From DASXUC01 sp036505015 (GTDB lineage Bacteria > Sysuimicrobiota > Sysuimicrobiia > Sysuimicrobiales > Kaftiobacteriaceae): a stretch of 64,000 nucleotides of DNA. The stretch is taken from positions 9,432 through 73,431 of the forward strand of contig DASXUC010000026.1 of assembly GCA_036505015.1 (NCBI GenBank), in the 5' to 3' direction. Position numbers and translations under genes: made by a program. A model generated the notes under the pieces. The model worked only from the letters and a program-made list of their open reading frames with translations. It was not told the origin of the DNA and ran no database searches. Every line of letters starts with the position of its first letter. Positions within the stretch are counted from its first letter, which is position 1. This document shows, in pieces, positions 16,673 to 24,817 of this stretch.

Positions 16673-17405
16673 CGCCGGCCTCCTCTTCGGTCCCCAGGTA
16701 GGCTTCGATCACGGTCGGTTCGGCGGCAACGGTTGCAAAGGAACCTTCGGCGATCTTGCGCCCGAAGTTCAACACCACCACGCGGTCGGCGAGATCGCGG
16801 ACGCTGCTCATGACGTGGTCGATCAGCAGCACGGTCACCCCCCGTTCCCGCACCCGCCTGATGATCGCGATCGCCTGCCGGGCCTCTGTGGGAGTCAGCC
16901 CGGCCATCACTTCGTCGAGCAATAGCAGCCGCGGATGGGTCGCCAGCGCCCTGGCGATCTCCAGGCGTTTCAGGTCAGCAACCCCCAGGGCGATCGCGGG
17001 ACGGTCCAGGAGGCCGCGGAGACCCAACTCCTCGCAGATGCCTTCCGCCTCGCGCCGCGCCACGGCAAGCGATTTGGGGGCGGTGTGGCCGAACAACTCA
17101 CCGACCATGACGTTTTCCAGCACGTTCATGTCATGGAACGGCTGCATCACCTGAAATGTCCGTCCGATGCCCAGGTGGGCGCGGAGCGACGGCGGCAGCG
17201 CGGTGATGTCCGCACCATCGAAACGCACCGTGCCCCGGTCGGGCGCGATCAGACCCGAGATCAGGTTGAAAGTCGTCGACTTGCCCGCGCCGTTGGGGCC
17301 GATGATGGCGACGATCTCCTCGGGTTGGACCGCCAGCGACAGATCGTTCACCGCCACAAGGCCGCCAAACGCCTTGGTCACCGATTGCAGGGCCAGCAGG
17401 CTCAC
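16662..17405 (-). CDS. livG: Branched-chain amino acid-type ABC transporter ATPase LivG
   Basis: A 247-residue ATPase with Walker A GPNGAGKST, LivG segment GIGRTFQVMQPFHDMNVLENV and Walker B LLLLDEVMAGLTP, switch His in LIDHVM. The ABC signature is degenerate: GVADLKRLEIARAL stands where LSxGQ is expected, a variant met in a subgroup of LivG proteins, with the intact signature supplied by LivF. Overlaps livM and livF at its two ends. Confidence 0.92.
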   Translation of the reverse strand: MSLLALQSVTKAFGGLVAVNDLSLAVQPEEIVAIIGPNGAGKSTTFNLISGLIAPDRGTVRFDGADITALPPSLRAHLGIGRTFQVMQPFHDMNVLENVMVGELFGHTAPKSLAVARREAEGICEELGLRGLLDRPAIALGVADLKRLEIARALATHPRLLLLDEVMAGLTPTEARQAIAIIRRVRERGVTVLLIDHVMSSVRDLADRVVVLNFGRKIAEGSFATVAAEPTVIEAYLGTEEEAGDER

Positions 17406-18334
17406 GCCCGCGGCCTCCGGCGCCGCCGCAGCAAGGCGTACACGCCGATCAACCCGCGCGGCATGAACAGAATCACGCCGGCCAGAATGAGCCCGTAGAT
17501 GATCAGGTAGCCGCTGCGCAGCGACGCGCGCAGCATTTCCTCCCCAACCCGCAGGACGATCGCACCCAGCAGCGGGCCCACCGTGGTATAGAGCCCGCCG
17601 AAGATCGGCGCCACCAGCGCCCCGATAGAAATTGCGAGGCTATAGCTCTCAATGGGACTGATGAAGAGGAACACGTGGGCGTAGTAGGCGCCGGTGATCC
17701 CGGCGAACGCGGCGCTGATGGCGAAAGCCAGGACCTTGAAGCGCACGACGTCGACGCCCATCGCCCCGGCCACCTCTTCGTTCGTGCGCACCGCGGTGAA
17801 CGCGAAGTACCAGCGGGAGCGATTGATCAGCCAGGAAACCCCCACGGCCGCCATCAGGATGGCGAGGATCACCAGGTACTGCGCCACCAGGTTGCGCGCC
17901 AGCAGCGCCGGCACCACAAGTCCCATGGAGCCGCCGGTGAAGCGTAGCTGCTTGGTCACCACCCGCAGCGTTTCGGTGAACGCGAGCGTGGCAATGGCAA
18001 AGTAGATGCCGCGTAATCGCAGCGTGAGGAATCCCAACGCCACCGCCGCGATCACGGCAAGCACGCCGCCGGCGATGATGCCCACGGGGATCGGGACGCC
18101 GGCACGCATGACCAACAGAGCGGACGTATACCCTCCGAGCCCGTAGAACGCGGCGTGCGCCAGCGAGAGCTGCCCGGTGCGGGCCAGAATGTCCCAGGAG
18201 ACCGCCAGGACCGCAAACATCAGAATGTTCAAGGCATGCTGCAGCAGAAACGGCTCACTCCTGTCCAGCCAAAATGGGAGGGCGACGGCTCCGACCACCA
18301 CCACCCCCACCGCGGCCACGCGCGCCAGCCTCAC
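17402..18334 (-). CDS. livM: Branched-chain amino acid-type ABC permease LivM
   Basis: A 310-residue permease with eight or more hydrophobic helices, including the LivM segment GQLSLAHAAFYGLGGYTSALL and the cytoplasmic coupling loop TNEEVAGAMGVDVVRFKVLAF. GTG 18334 is chosen as start because it overlaps the TGA of livH; the open frame extends 23 codons further into livH. C-terminus is Arg-rich. Confidence 0.92.
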   Translation of the reverse strand: MRLARVAAVGVVVVGAVALPFWLDRSEPFLLQHALNILMFAVLAVSWDILARTGQLSLAHAAFYGLGGYTSALLVMRAGVPIPVGIIAGGVLAVIAAVALGFLTLRLRGIYFAIATLAFTETLRVVTKQLRFTGGSMGLVVPALLARNLVAQYLVILAILMAAVGVSWLINRSRWYFAFTAVRTNEEVAGAMGVDVVRFKVLAFAISAAFAGITGAYYAHVFLFISPIESYSLAISIGALVAPIFGGLYTTVGPLLGAIVLRVGEEMLRASLRSGYLIIYGLILAGVILFMPRGLIGVYALLRRRRRPRA

Positions 18335-19173
18335 CGGAACAGCCCCCGCGGCCGGATGAGCAGCACCAACAGGATCAACAGGAAGAACACGCCTTCCGCC
18401 CACCCCCCGCCGGAAGGCACGTAAAATTCCACAAAAGCTTCCGAGAGGCCGAGGACCAGGCTGGCGTAGATGACGCCGTTGATGTTGCCGAGGCCGGCGA
18501 TGACGATGATCGCGAACGCCTTGAGCGTATACAGCAGCCCGATGTACGGCGAGACGGAGAGCTGGAGCGTCACCATCATCCCCGCGGTCCCGGCCAGCGC
18601 GACCGATAGACCGAACGCCAGCAGGTAAATCCGGTCAACGTCGATACCGACGAGTCCGGCCCCCAGGCGGTTCTGAGCGACCGCGCGCATCGCTTTGCCG
18701 ATGCGGCTGCTGCCCAGCACGGCATAGAGGCCCAGCGTTAGACCCATTGCCAGCACGAAGACCAGCAGCTGTGGGAACCCGACGGTAAACGGACCCAGGG
18801 CGATCGCTCTGGCTTTGTACCCGATCGCGGCGGTGCGGGGATCGCCGCCCCACAGGATCACGGCCAGGTTCTGCAGGAAGATCGAGATCCCAAACGTGAG
18901 CAGCATTTGATTCAGTTCGGGAGCGCGAAGGACCCGCTGGATCGCCGTACGGTACACGACCCCGCCTACCGCGAACATCGTCACGGCGCCGGCCGGGATG
19001 GCCAGCAGCGGATCGATCCCGTAGGACACGTACAGCCAGTAGCCGAGGTACGCCCCCAGCATCAAGAACTCGCCGTGCGCAAAGTTCACGATCCCGATCA
19101 CGCCGACCGACAGTGCCAGCCCCACCGCGGCCAGGGCGTACAGCCCCGAGCGGAGCACGCCGAAGATGACCAT
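18331..19173 (-). CDS. livH: Branched-chain amino acid-type ABC permease LivH
   Basis: A 280-residue permease with about eight helices. GVIGIVNFAHGEFLMLGAY is the conserved LivH N-terminal segment, and AVAQNRLGAGLVGIDVDRIY the coupling loop. ATG 19173 is the only standard start in the region; the usual ribosome binding site is absent. Separated from livK by 139 bases that contain a long hairpin of 7-bp repeats, so permease expression may be lower than that of the binding protein. Confidence 0.92.
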   Translation of the reverse strand: MVIFGVLRSGLYALAAVGLALSVGVIGIVNFAHGEFLMLGAYLGYWLYVSYGIDPLLAIPAGAVTMFAVGGVVYRTAIQRVLRAPELNQMLLTFGISIFLQNLAVILWGGDPRTAAIGYKARAIALGPFTVGFPQLLVFVLAMGLTLGLYAVLGSSRIGKAMRAVAQNRLGAGLVGIDVDRIYLLAFGLSVALAGTAGMMVTLQLSVSPYIGLLYTLKAFAIIVIAGLGNINGVIYASLVLGLSEAFVEFYVPSGGGWAEGVFFLLILLVLLIRPRGLFR

Positions 19174-19209
19174 CTGGAAGAAAGTAGTGATGCGGGACCC
19201 CCGATTACA

Positions 19210-19314
19210 GGGCCTGGGGCCTAGGGCCTGGGGCGGTGCAACACGTCGCCCAGGCCGCTAAGCCCCAGAACTCCGAAGTCATCACCAGGCCCCAGTGTCC
19301 AGGCCCGAGGCCCT
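19210..19314. repeat. 7-bp repeat hairpin between livK and livH
   Basis: Array GGGCCTG, GGGCCTA, GGGCCTG, GGGCGGT at 19210-19237; a complementary run of CCAGGCC-type units at 19284-19314 reaches the livK stop codon. The arms can form a long imperfect hairpin with a loop of about 50 bases. Downstream of livK it could act as a partial terminator or 3' stabiliser. Confidence 0.75.
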
Positions 19315-20509
19315 ATCTTCCGTAGGGCGCGGGATACGCGAGCTTGCCGCCAGCGATTTCCGCCGGCCACACCACGACCTGCTTGCCGTTCTGCCACTGG
19401 AAAGCGATCAGACGTGTGAAGCCCTGGTTCTTGCCGTAGATGGAGCGCTTGAAGGTCAGCCGGAGCCCGATCGGCCCATCGTAGCTGGTGGCCTTCATCG
19501 CCGCGACCAGCGCGTTGAGGTCAGTGCTGCCCGCGCGGCGCATGGCATCGGCGACTGTGATGAGGTTCGTGTAGGCCAAGGGTGCCCAGTACGATGACGG
19601 CACTTCCTTGAACCGCTCGGTGTAACGCTGCACGAACCTTCGCGACTCCGGACTGCCGTTGTCCGGGGTCCACAGCGCCATGCCCGCCATGTAGTTGCCC
19701 GCGGCCAGCTTCTCAAACCCGACCGGCCAGGACGGCGGCGCGGCCAGGATGAGTTTGGGACTGTAGCCCACCTGCCGCGCCTGCGTGGCCAGCGGGACCA
19801 CGTCCTGATCGAACCCGACGAAGACGAACACGTCGGCATTCGAGGCCTTCGCCTTGGTCAGCAGCGGGGTCAGGTCCGGCGATCCGGTCTTGAAGGCCTC
19901 CGAGAAGATCACCTGCAGCCCGAAGCTGCGGGCGAAGCCGACCGCTTCGTCGGCGGATCCGCTGCCGAACGGTCCGTCCTCGTAGGCAAGGGCGATGGTC
20001 TTCGCCCCGATACTCTTGATAAATCCCCACGTCGAGTCGGCGTTGTTATACTGCCATGGGTGGTAGTGGAAGAACCAGTCCGTCTGCGCGAGCATCTGCT
20101 CGACGCCGACGAACGCCGCGCCGGTCCACGCCAGCAGGGTCGGGCGCTGCAACGCCTGGCTGGCGACGGCGATACTGACCGCCGACTGCAGCCCGCCGAT
20201 CACGGACACAACGCGATCGCGGGTCACGAGCTTGATATAGGCAGCCGCCCCCGTGGGCGGATCGCCCTTGTCGTCCTCCACGGTCAACTCCACCCGCCGG
20301 CCCAGCACCCCCTGGCGGTTGATCTCGTCCAGCGCGAGCTGATACCCCTTCTGCATCGCCTGCCCGCTCGTCCCCGACGGGCCGCTCAGCGGGATAATCG
20401 CGCCGATGCGAATCGGTTCTGGCTGTGCGACCGCCGGCTGGTAGGCAGTGCTGAAGATCAGCAGTACCAGTACGGCGACCGCCGCGATGGTGCCAAACAC
20501 CTTGTTCAT
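19313..20509 (-). CDS. livK: Branched-chain amino acid-type periplasmic-binding protein LivK
   Basis: A 398-residue type I periplasmic-binding protein with signal peptide (about 1-28), IRIGAIIPLSGPSGTSG at the mature N-terminus, and a two-lobe Leu/Ile/Val-binding layout. Secreted and probably held near the membrane. Strong GAGGAGG box before the ATG. Many solute-binding proteins of this class in catabolic operons take aromatic or aliphatic acids, consistent with the adjacent CoA ligase, but ligand residues cannot settle it here. Confidence 0.92.
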   Translation of the reverse strand: MNKVFGTIAAVAVLVLLIFSTAYQPAVAQPEPIRIGAIIPLSGPSGTSGQAMQKGYQLALDEINRQGVLGRRVELTVEDDKGDPPTGAAAYIKLVTRDRVVSVIGGLQSAVSIAVASQALQRPTLLAWTGAAFVGVEQMLAQTDWFFHYHPWQYNNADSTWGFIKSIGAKTIALAYEDGPFGSGSADEAVGFARSFGLQVIFSEAFKTGSPDLTPLLTKAKASNADVFVFVGFDQDVVPLATQARQVGYSPKLILAAPPSWPVGFEKLAAGNYMAGMALWTPDNGSPESRRFVQRYTERFKEVPSSYWAPLAYTNLITVADAMRRAGSTDLNALVAAMKATSYDGPIGLRLTFKRSIYGKNQGFTRLIAFQWQNGKQVVVWPAEIAGGKLAYPAPYGR

Positions 20510-20572
20510 TGTCTGTCCTCCTCGTCTGGTCTCGCCCTGCCCTGCCCTGCTCGATCCTATCCCACCTCCTGT

Positions 20573-21364
20573 CTACGCTGTCAGGAAATCGCGGATCAGC
20601 CGGTTGGCATCATCGGCTCGTTCCCACAGGAACAGATGGCCGGCGTCGGGGAAGATGTGCAGCCGTGCTCCGGGGATGCGTGCGGCCAGCAGCCGCGCGT
20701 TCTCGACGGGGACTACACGGTCGCGTTCGCCGTGCAAAATGAGCACCGGAGCATGCAGATCGCCGATCCGCTCCTCCGTGTCGTGGGCGGCCGCGGCCAT
20801 CAACTGCCGCTGATAGGCAAACAGTGGCTGCGGGTGGGCCACGCGCCAGGCCACGTAGTCGTCGATCTCGGCCGGGTGCGTCTGCGGAAAGTCGGTGGCG
20901 AACTGCACGGCCAGGAAGACACGCAGATCGCGCCCGGGGTCGCCCGTACGGTCGAGCAGCACCTGGGTCGTCTCCGCCGGGATCGGCTCGCTGTGAGGAC
21001 CGCCGAAGCTCGTGCAGCACAACACGACCTGCGCGGTCCGCTCCGGATGCGTCAGCGCGAACTCCTGCACCACGAACCCTCCCAGCGATGCGCCCACCAG
21101 CCGGACCGCCGGGATCTCCAGGGCATCCAGCAGCCCGGCCACGTCCTCGGCCAGCATGCGGATGCTGTACGGCTCATCGGGTTTAGCGCTGCGGCATGCG
21201 CCCCGGTTGTCGAAGGTGATGACCTCGTGTGCCTCGCTGAGCGCCGGGACCTGCCGGTACCAGAAGTGCGCATCGGCGCCCAGACCGGAGACCAAGACCA
21301 GCGGCGTCCCCCGGCCCCGCGTTTCGTAGTACAGCTGGATGCCGTTAGTGCTCGCGTACGGCAT
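20573..21364 (-). CDS. Alpha/beta hydrolase
   Basis: A 263-residue alpha/beta hydrolase: oxyanion segment LVLVSGLGADAHFW, nucleophile elbow GASLGG, acid in HGERDRVVP and catalytic His in DAGHLFLWE. The segment FDNRGACRSAKPD replaces the common GxGRSDKP, a mild variant. Homologues include enol-lactone hydrolases of the beta-ketoadipate pathway and esterases. The start (ATG 21364) overlaps the end of the CoA ligase by 20 bases, indicating one operon. Confidence 0.85.
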   Translation of the reverse strand: MPYASTNGIQLYYETRGRGTPLVLVSGLGADAHFWYRQVPALSEAHEVITFDNRGACRSAKPDEPYSIRMLAEDVAGLLDALEIPAVRLVGASLGGFVVQEFALTHPERTAQVVLCCTSFGGPHSEPIPAETTQVLLDRTGDPGRDLRVFLAVQFATDFPQTHPAEIDDYVAWRVAHPQPLFAYQRQLMAAAAHDTEERIGDLHAPVLILHGERDRVVPVENARLLAARIPGARLHIFPDAGHLFLWERADDANRLIRDFLTA

Positions 21365-22913
21365 GGCGTCCGAACTGCTCCCGCAGCATCCGCTTGAGGA
21401 CTTTGCCCGCGGCGTTGCGCGGCAGCGCGTCGACAATCTGCAGTCCCTTGGGAATCTTGTAGCGGGCCAGCTGGCCGTCGCAGAACCGCCGCAGTTCATC
21501 CAGAGAGAGCGACTGGCCCGGCTTCACCACGACGGCCGCCTGCGCCGCCTCCCCCCAGCGCTCGTCGGGAATGCCGAAGACGGCGGCCTCGAGCACCGCG
21601 GGGTGGCGAAAGAGCACGTCCTCCACCTCGGCAGGGTAGATATTCTCGCCACCGGAGATGATCATGTCCGTCTTGCGGTCGACGATGTAGAGAAATCCCT
21701 CCGCGTCGATGCGGGCCAAGTCACCGGTGCGAAACCACGATTCCCCCGCGGGGTCGCTGACCATGACCTCCGCGGTCGCGGCCGGCCGGCGCCAGTACCC
21801 GGAAAAGAGATTGGGGCCTCGGGTCCACACCTCGCCAATCCCCCCGGGGGGAACGTCTTGCCCTGCGTCGTCGACGACCCTCAGCTCGGCGTGGAGGGTG
21901 GCCTTCCCGACCGATCCCTTCTTGCGGAAGGCGTCGGCGGCAGGGATCAGCGTGCAGGTGGGGGAGGTCTCGGTCAAGCCGTAGCCTTGCTGGAAGAGCA
22001 CGCCCCGCCGCTCGAAGGCGTCGATAATCGTCACCGGGCACGGCGCGCCGCCTGACGCGAAGCGCATGCCGCCGAGGTCGGCGTCCACAAATGCCTTGGA
22101 CTGCAGCAGCGCCAGGTACATCGCGGGAACGGCAAGCATCGCCGTCACCTCGTGCGCGGCGATTAACTGCACCGTCTGCTCCGGGTCGAACGCACGCTGG
22201 ATGACGGCGGTCGCACCGTGGTGGATCGACGGCAGGGTGTACAGTCCGATGCCCCCGGCATGGAACATCGGGAGCACATTGAGGGTCACGTCGCGGTCCG
22301 TCAGCCCGATCGCCGTTCCGATGTTGATGCTGTTCCAGAACTGCGTCGCCTGGGTGAGCACCGCCCCTTTCGGCCGGCCGGTCGTGCCCGAGGTGTACAT
22401 GATCAGCAGCGGGTCCTCGGCATCCCCCTCGGGTCCCTGTCCAGGTGGAAGAGCCTCGAGACCAAACACGAGCACGTCATACGGAATCGCCCAGGGCAGC
22501 GCGTCCCGGTCTGCATCGCTGAACGAGAAGTACGTCTGAATCAGCGCCGATTCAGGCTGGGCTTTGAGCCCATCGACCAGGGATACCAGACTGGGGTCGA
22601 CGACCAGCATCTTCGGTTCGCTGTCCTGCACCTGAAACGCAAGTTCCGGCGGCGTCAGCCGCCAGTTCAGGGGAACTACGATCGCTCCCAACCACGCCGC
22701 GGCAAAGATAGTCTCGATGTATTCGGCCCGGTTGATCGACAGGATCGCGATCCGATCTCCTTTGCGGAGGCCGTAGCGTTCCAGATACCGTGCGGCCCCG
22801 GCGACCCGCGCAGCGAGCTGGCGATACGTGATCGACCGCGCGCCATCAAGCAGCGCCGGTTTGTCCGGATTGATGTCGGCACGGCGTTCCAGCCAGTGCC
22901 AGATGCCCCACAC
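21345..22913 (-). CDS. Acyl-CoA synthetase (fatty/aromatic acid-CoA ligase)
   Basis: About 522 residues of the ANL adenylating superfamily: P-loop YTSGTTGRPKGAVLT, A5 motif GYGLTET, A7 TGDLARIDAEGFLYIVDR, and the A10 lysine region RNAAGKVLKRMLRE. Activates a carboxylate to its acyl-CoA via an acyl-adenylate. Start is taken at GTG 22913; the longer frame to 22985 is translated from a 7-bp repeat array and is not likely to be protein. Neighbouring transporter, hydrolase and hydratase suggest uptake and activation of an organic acid. Confidence 0.9.
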   Translation of the reverse strand: MWGIWHWLERRADINPDKPALLDGARSITYRQLAARVAGAARYLERYGLRKGDRIAILSINRAEYIETIFAAAWLGAIVVPLNWRLTPPELAFQVQDSEPKMLVVDPSLVSLVDGLKAQPESALIQTYFSFSDADRDALPWAIPYDVLVFGLEALPPGQGPEGDAEDPLLIMYTSGTTGRPKGAVLTQATQFWNSINIGTAIGLTDRDVTLNVLPMFHAGGIGLYTLPSIHHGATAVIQRAFDPEQTVQLIAAHEVTAMLAVPAMYLALLQSKAFVDADLGGMRFASGGAPCPVTIIDAFERRGVLFQQGYGLTETSPTCTLIPAADAFRKKGSVGKATLHAELRVVDDAGQDVPPGGIGEVWTRGPNLFSGYWRRPAATAEVMVSDPAGESWFRTGDLARIDAEGFLYIVDRKTDMIISGGENIYPAEVEDVLFRHPAVLEAAVFGIPDERWGEAAQAAVVVKPGQSLSLDELRRFCDGQLARYKIPKGLQIVDALPRNAAGKVLKRMLREQFGRHAVREH

Positions 22914-22927
22914 GGTCCCTAACCCCC

Positions 22928-22997
22928 GTTCATCGTTCGTCGTTCGTCGTTCATCGTTCATCAACAACCAACAACCACGAACCATGAACCATGATCG
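22928..22997. repeat. 7-bp inverted tandem array between KAS III-like and CoA ligase genes
   Basis: Ten heptamers in perfect phase: GTTCATC, GTTCGTC, GTTCGTC, GTTCATC, GTTCATC, then AACAACC, AACAACC, ACGAACC, ATGAACC, ATGATCG. The second half is the approximate reverse complement of the first, so a hairpin with almost no loop can form. Confidence 0.9.
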
Positions 22998-23003
22998 GCA
23001 TTG

Positions 23004-23999
23004 TCACCACCGAATTGCAGTGGCCGCCCACGAATAGCCGGTGCCGCCGCTGACGGCCACGGCAAGATCGCCCCGCCGCAGCCGGCCCGCGCGCTCGCCC
23101 TCGACCAGCGAGATCAGCGGGTCGATGGCCGACATGTGGCCGTAATCCGCCAGGTAGAACGACTGCGATTCTTCCAGTCCCAGTACCCGCAAGAGTGCGT
23201 CGAACAGCGATCGTTTGGTGTGCAGCGCGGCCAGGTAGTCGATGTCCGCCACGGTGAACCCGCTGCGCGTGACGGCCTCGGTGATGACCCCGACAAAGCG
23301 GTCCAGGGCCACCGGATCCAACCGGGCCTTCATGCCCTGGGGATCGATGACGTCGAGGAAGTGCATCCCCTGCCGGACTGTCTGCTCCGACGCGGGATGC
23401 ACCGAGCCGCCCGCCGGGACGAGCACATCCCTCCAGAACGAACCGTCGGTGACGATCGCCGATGCCAGCACCTCATGACCGGAGTCCCGCTGCAGCACCG
23501 CGGCCGCGGCGCCGTCGGCGAAACTGAACGCGAAGCGAGACCGCGGGTTGCGGTAATCGATGATCGCCGCCTCCCGCGAGGCGCCGGCCAGCAAGATCGC
23601 GGTGAGATCTCGGTCTGCGACCAGCATGTCCTTGGCCACCTTCAGCGCCACCGGGCCGCAGGCGCTGGTGTCCATCAGCTCGAAGGTGAACGCGTTCACC
23701 AACGCCAGTTCGTGCTGCAGCCTCGGCGCGCAGGTCCACAAGTAGTAGTCTTTGTGCGCGCTCCCGAAATAGATCACCGCCCCGATGCTCCGTGGGTCGA
23801 TGCCCTCCAGCGCGGCGCGGGCGGCGTGGAGGGCCATGTCAGAAACGTGTTCATCCGGCGAGGCGATATGCTTCTGGCGCAGCCCGAACTTTTGGATGAT
23901 GACCTCCTCCGGGATGCCGCTGGCCGCGGCAATGGCGTCGCTCCTCTGCACGGCCGGCGGGATATAGGTCCCCATCGCGGTGATCCCGACGCGAGGCAT
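23004..23999 (-). CDS. 3-oxoacyl-ACP synthase III-like condensing enzyme
   Basis: A 331-residue thiolase-fold protein. Nucleophile Cys in DTSACGPVALKVAKD, a His in ALHTKRSLFDALL, and GGTGYSW at the end match KAS III relatives. Where FabH has an Asn (NTSAAS) this protein has DYGHMSAID, with His in place of Asn, as in a subgroup outside primary fatty acid synthesis. The ATG overlaps the stop of the TetR gene (ATGA), so it is co-translated with the regulator. Substrate unknown; acyl-CoA is suggested by the ligase that follows. Confidence 0.82.
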   Translation of the reverse strand: MPRVGITAMGTYIPPAVQRSDAIAAASGIPEEVIIQKFGLRQKHIASPDEHVSDMALHAARAALEGIDPRSIGAVIYFGSAHKDYYLWTCAPRLQHELALVNAFTFELMDTSACGPVALKVAKDMLVADRDLTAILLAGASREAAIIDYRNPRSRFAFSFADGAAAAVLQRDSGHEVLASAIVTDGSFWRDVLVPAGGSVHPASEQTVRQGMHFLDVIDPQGMKARLDPVALDRFVGVITEAVTRSGFTVADIDYLAALHTKRSLFDALLRVLGLEESQSFYLADYGHMSAIDPLISLVEGERAGRLRRGDLAVAVSGGTGYSWAATAIRW

Positions 24000-24628
24000 C
24001 AGGCCCCGGCTCCCTTGCCGGTCCCGTCCAGACCGTGCAGCAGGAACTCCATCATGCCGTTGACTACGGAGGCCTTGGGTCCCGATCTCTCCCACAGGAC
24101 CCAGCGCATGCCCAGGAAGTCCCCGATCCCCATCAGGCAGTACGCCAGGAGTTCCGGGTCAAGCGAACGGATGTGGCCGGCTCGGATGCCCTCCCGCAGC
24201 CCCGCCATATAGCCATCGGCAAACCGGCGGTAGTACCAGCGGAACAGCGCCGGATCGACAAACTCCGCCTGGCGGACAATGCGGTACATGTTGCGGTGGT
24301 GGTGAATAAAGCGGAAGAACGACTCGAACCCCTTGCGTTCGACGTCGCGCCGGTCGGTCAGTCCCCGAACGTCTTCCTGGATGGTGCGCCGCAGGTCACG
24401 ATTCCGCTCGCGCACGAGTTCGGTGAAGATCGCCCGCTTGCCGGGGAAGTAGACGTAGAAGGTGCCCTGGGCGACGCGGGCGCGGCGGGTGATGTTGGAG
24501 ATCGACGTCTCGAAGTAGCCGCGGGCTCCGAACTCCGCCTCGGCCGCGTCGAGCAGGCGCCGACGCGTTCGCTGACCCCGGGCCTGCTTGGGTCGTTTGA
24601 CGGGCTTAGAAACTGACAGGTGATTCAC
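23999..24628 (-). CDS. TetR-family transcriptional regulator (FadR/YsiA-like)
   Basis: A 209-residue TetR regulator: helix-turn-helix in residues about 15-60 (RRRLLDAAEAEFGARGYFETSISNITRRA then GTFYVYFPGKRAIFTELV), followed by a helical ligand-binding domain with HHHRNMYRIVRQAEF. Similar regulators of fatty-acid genes respond to long-chain acyl-CoA. As first gene of the KAS III, ligase, hydrolase, Liv run, it probably represses this operon. No palindromic operator was identified with confidence upstream. Confidence 0.9.
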   Translation of the reverse strand: MNHLSVSKPVKRPKQARGQRTRRRLLDAAEAEFGARGYFETSISNITRRARVAQGTFYVYFPGKRAIFTELVRERNRDLRRTIQEDVRGLTDRRDVERKGFESFFRFIHHHRNMYRIVRQAEFVDPALFRWYYRRFADGYMAGLREGIRAGHIRSLDPELLAYCLMGIGDFLGMRWVLWERSGPKASVVNGMMEFLLHGLDGTGKGAGA

Positions 24629-24682
24629 CTATCAACTTGTCAGAACTCCTTCGATTCCTGAAGGGGTATCCCCTGCAGAAGC

Positions 24683-24784
24683 GTCTGCTCAGTCTCCACC
24701 GTCTCCTCCGTCTGCACAGTCTGGAACCGGATCGATGTAGGCGGAGAGGACGGAGAAGACTGGGTAGACGGAGTAGACGCAGTG
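24683..24784. repeat. 9-bp inverted tandem array between tetR and moaA
   Basis: Left arm: GTCTGCTCA, GTCTCCACC, GTCTCCTCC, GTCTGCACA, GTCTGGAAC (24683-24727). Right arm: GGCGGAGAG, GACGGAGAA, GACTGGGTA, GACGGAGTA, GACGCAGTG (24740-24784). Arms are complementary in unit sequence with a 12-base spacer. The right arm abuts the moaA -10 box, so it covers the -35 region. Confidence 0.9.
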
Positions 24785-24785
24785 C

Positions 24786-24791
24786 TATAAT
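24786..24791 (+). promoter_or_regulatory. moaA promoter -10 box
   Basis: TATAAT lies 26 bases before the TTG start of moaA and two bases after the 9-bp repeat arm. No good TTGACA is present 16-18 bases upstream, where the sequence is repeat-derived, so the promoter may be weak or depend on a factor. Confidence 0.5.
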
Positions 24792-24817
24792 TCCCTATAT
24801 CGCTGGAGGTACGCGTT

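Noticed and set aside
20060..21397. 445-codon rightward open frame
   Set aside because: Lies antisense to livK and the alpha/beta hydrolase, which are well supported.
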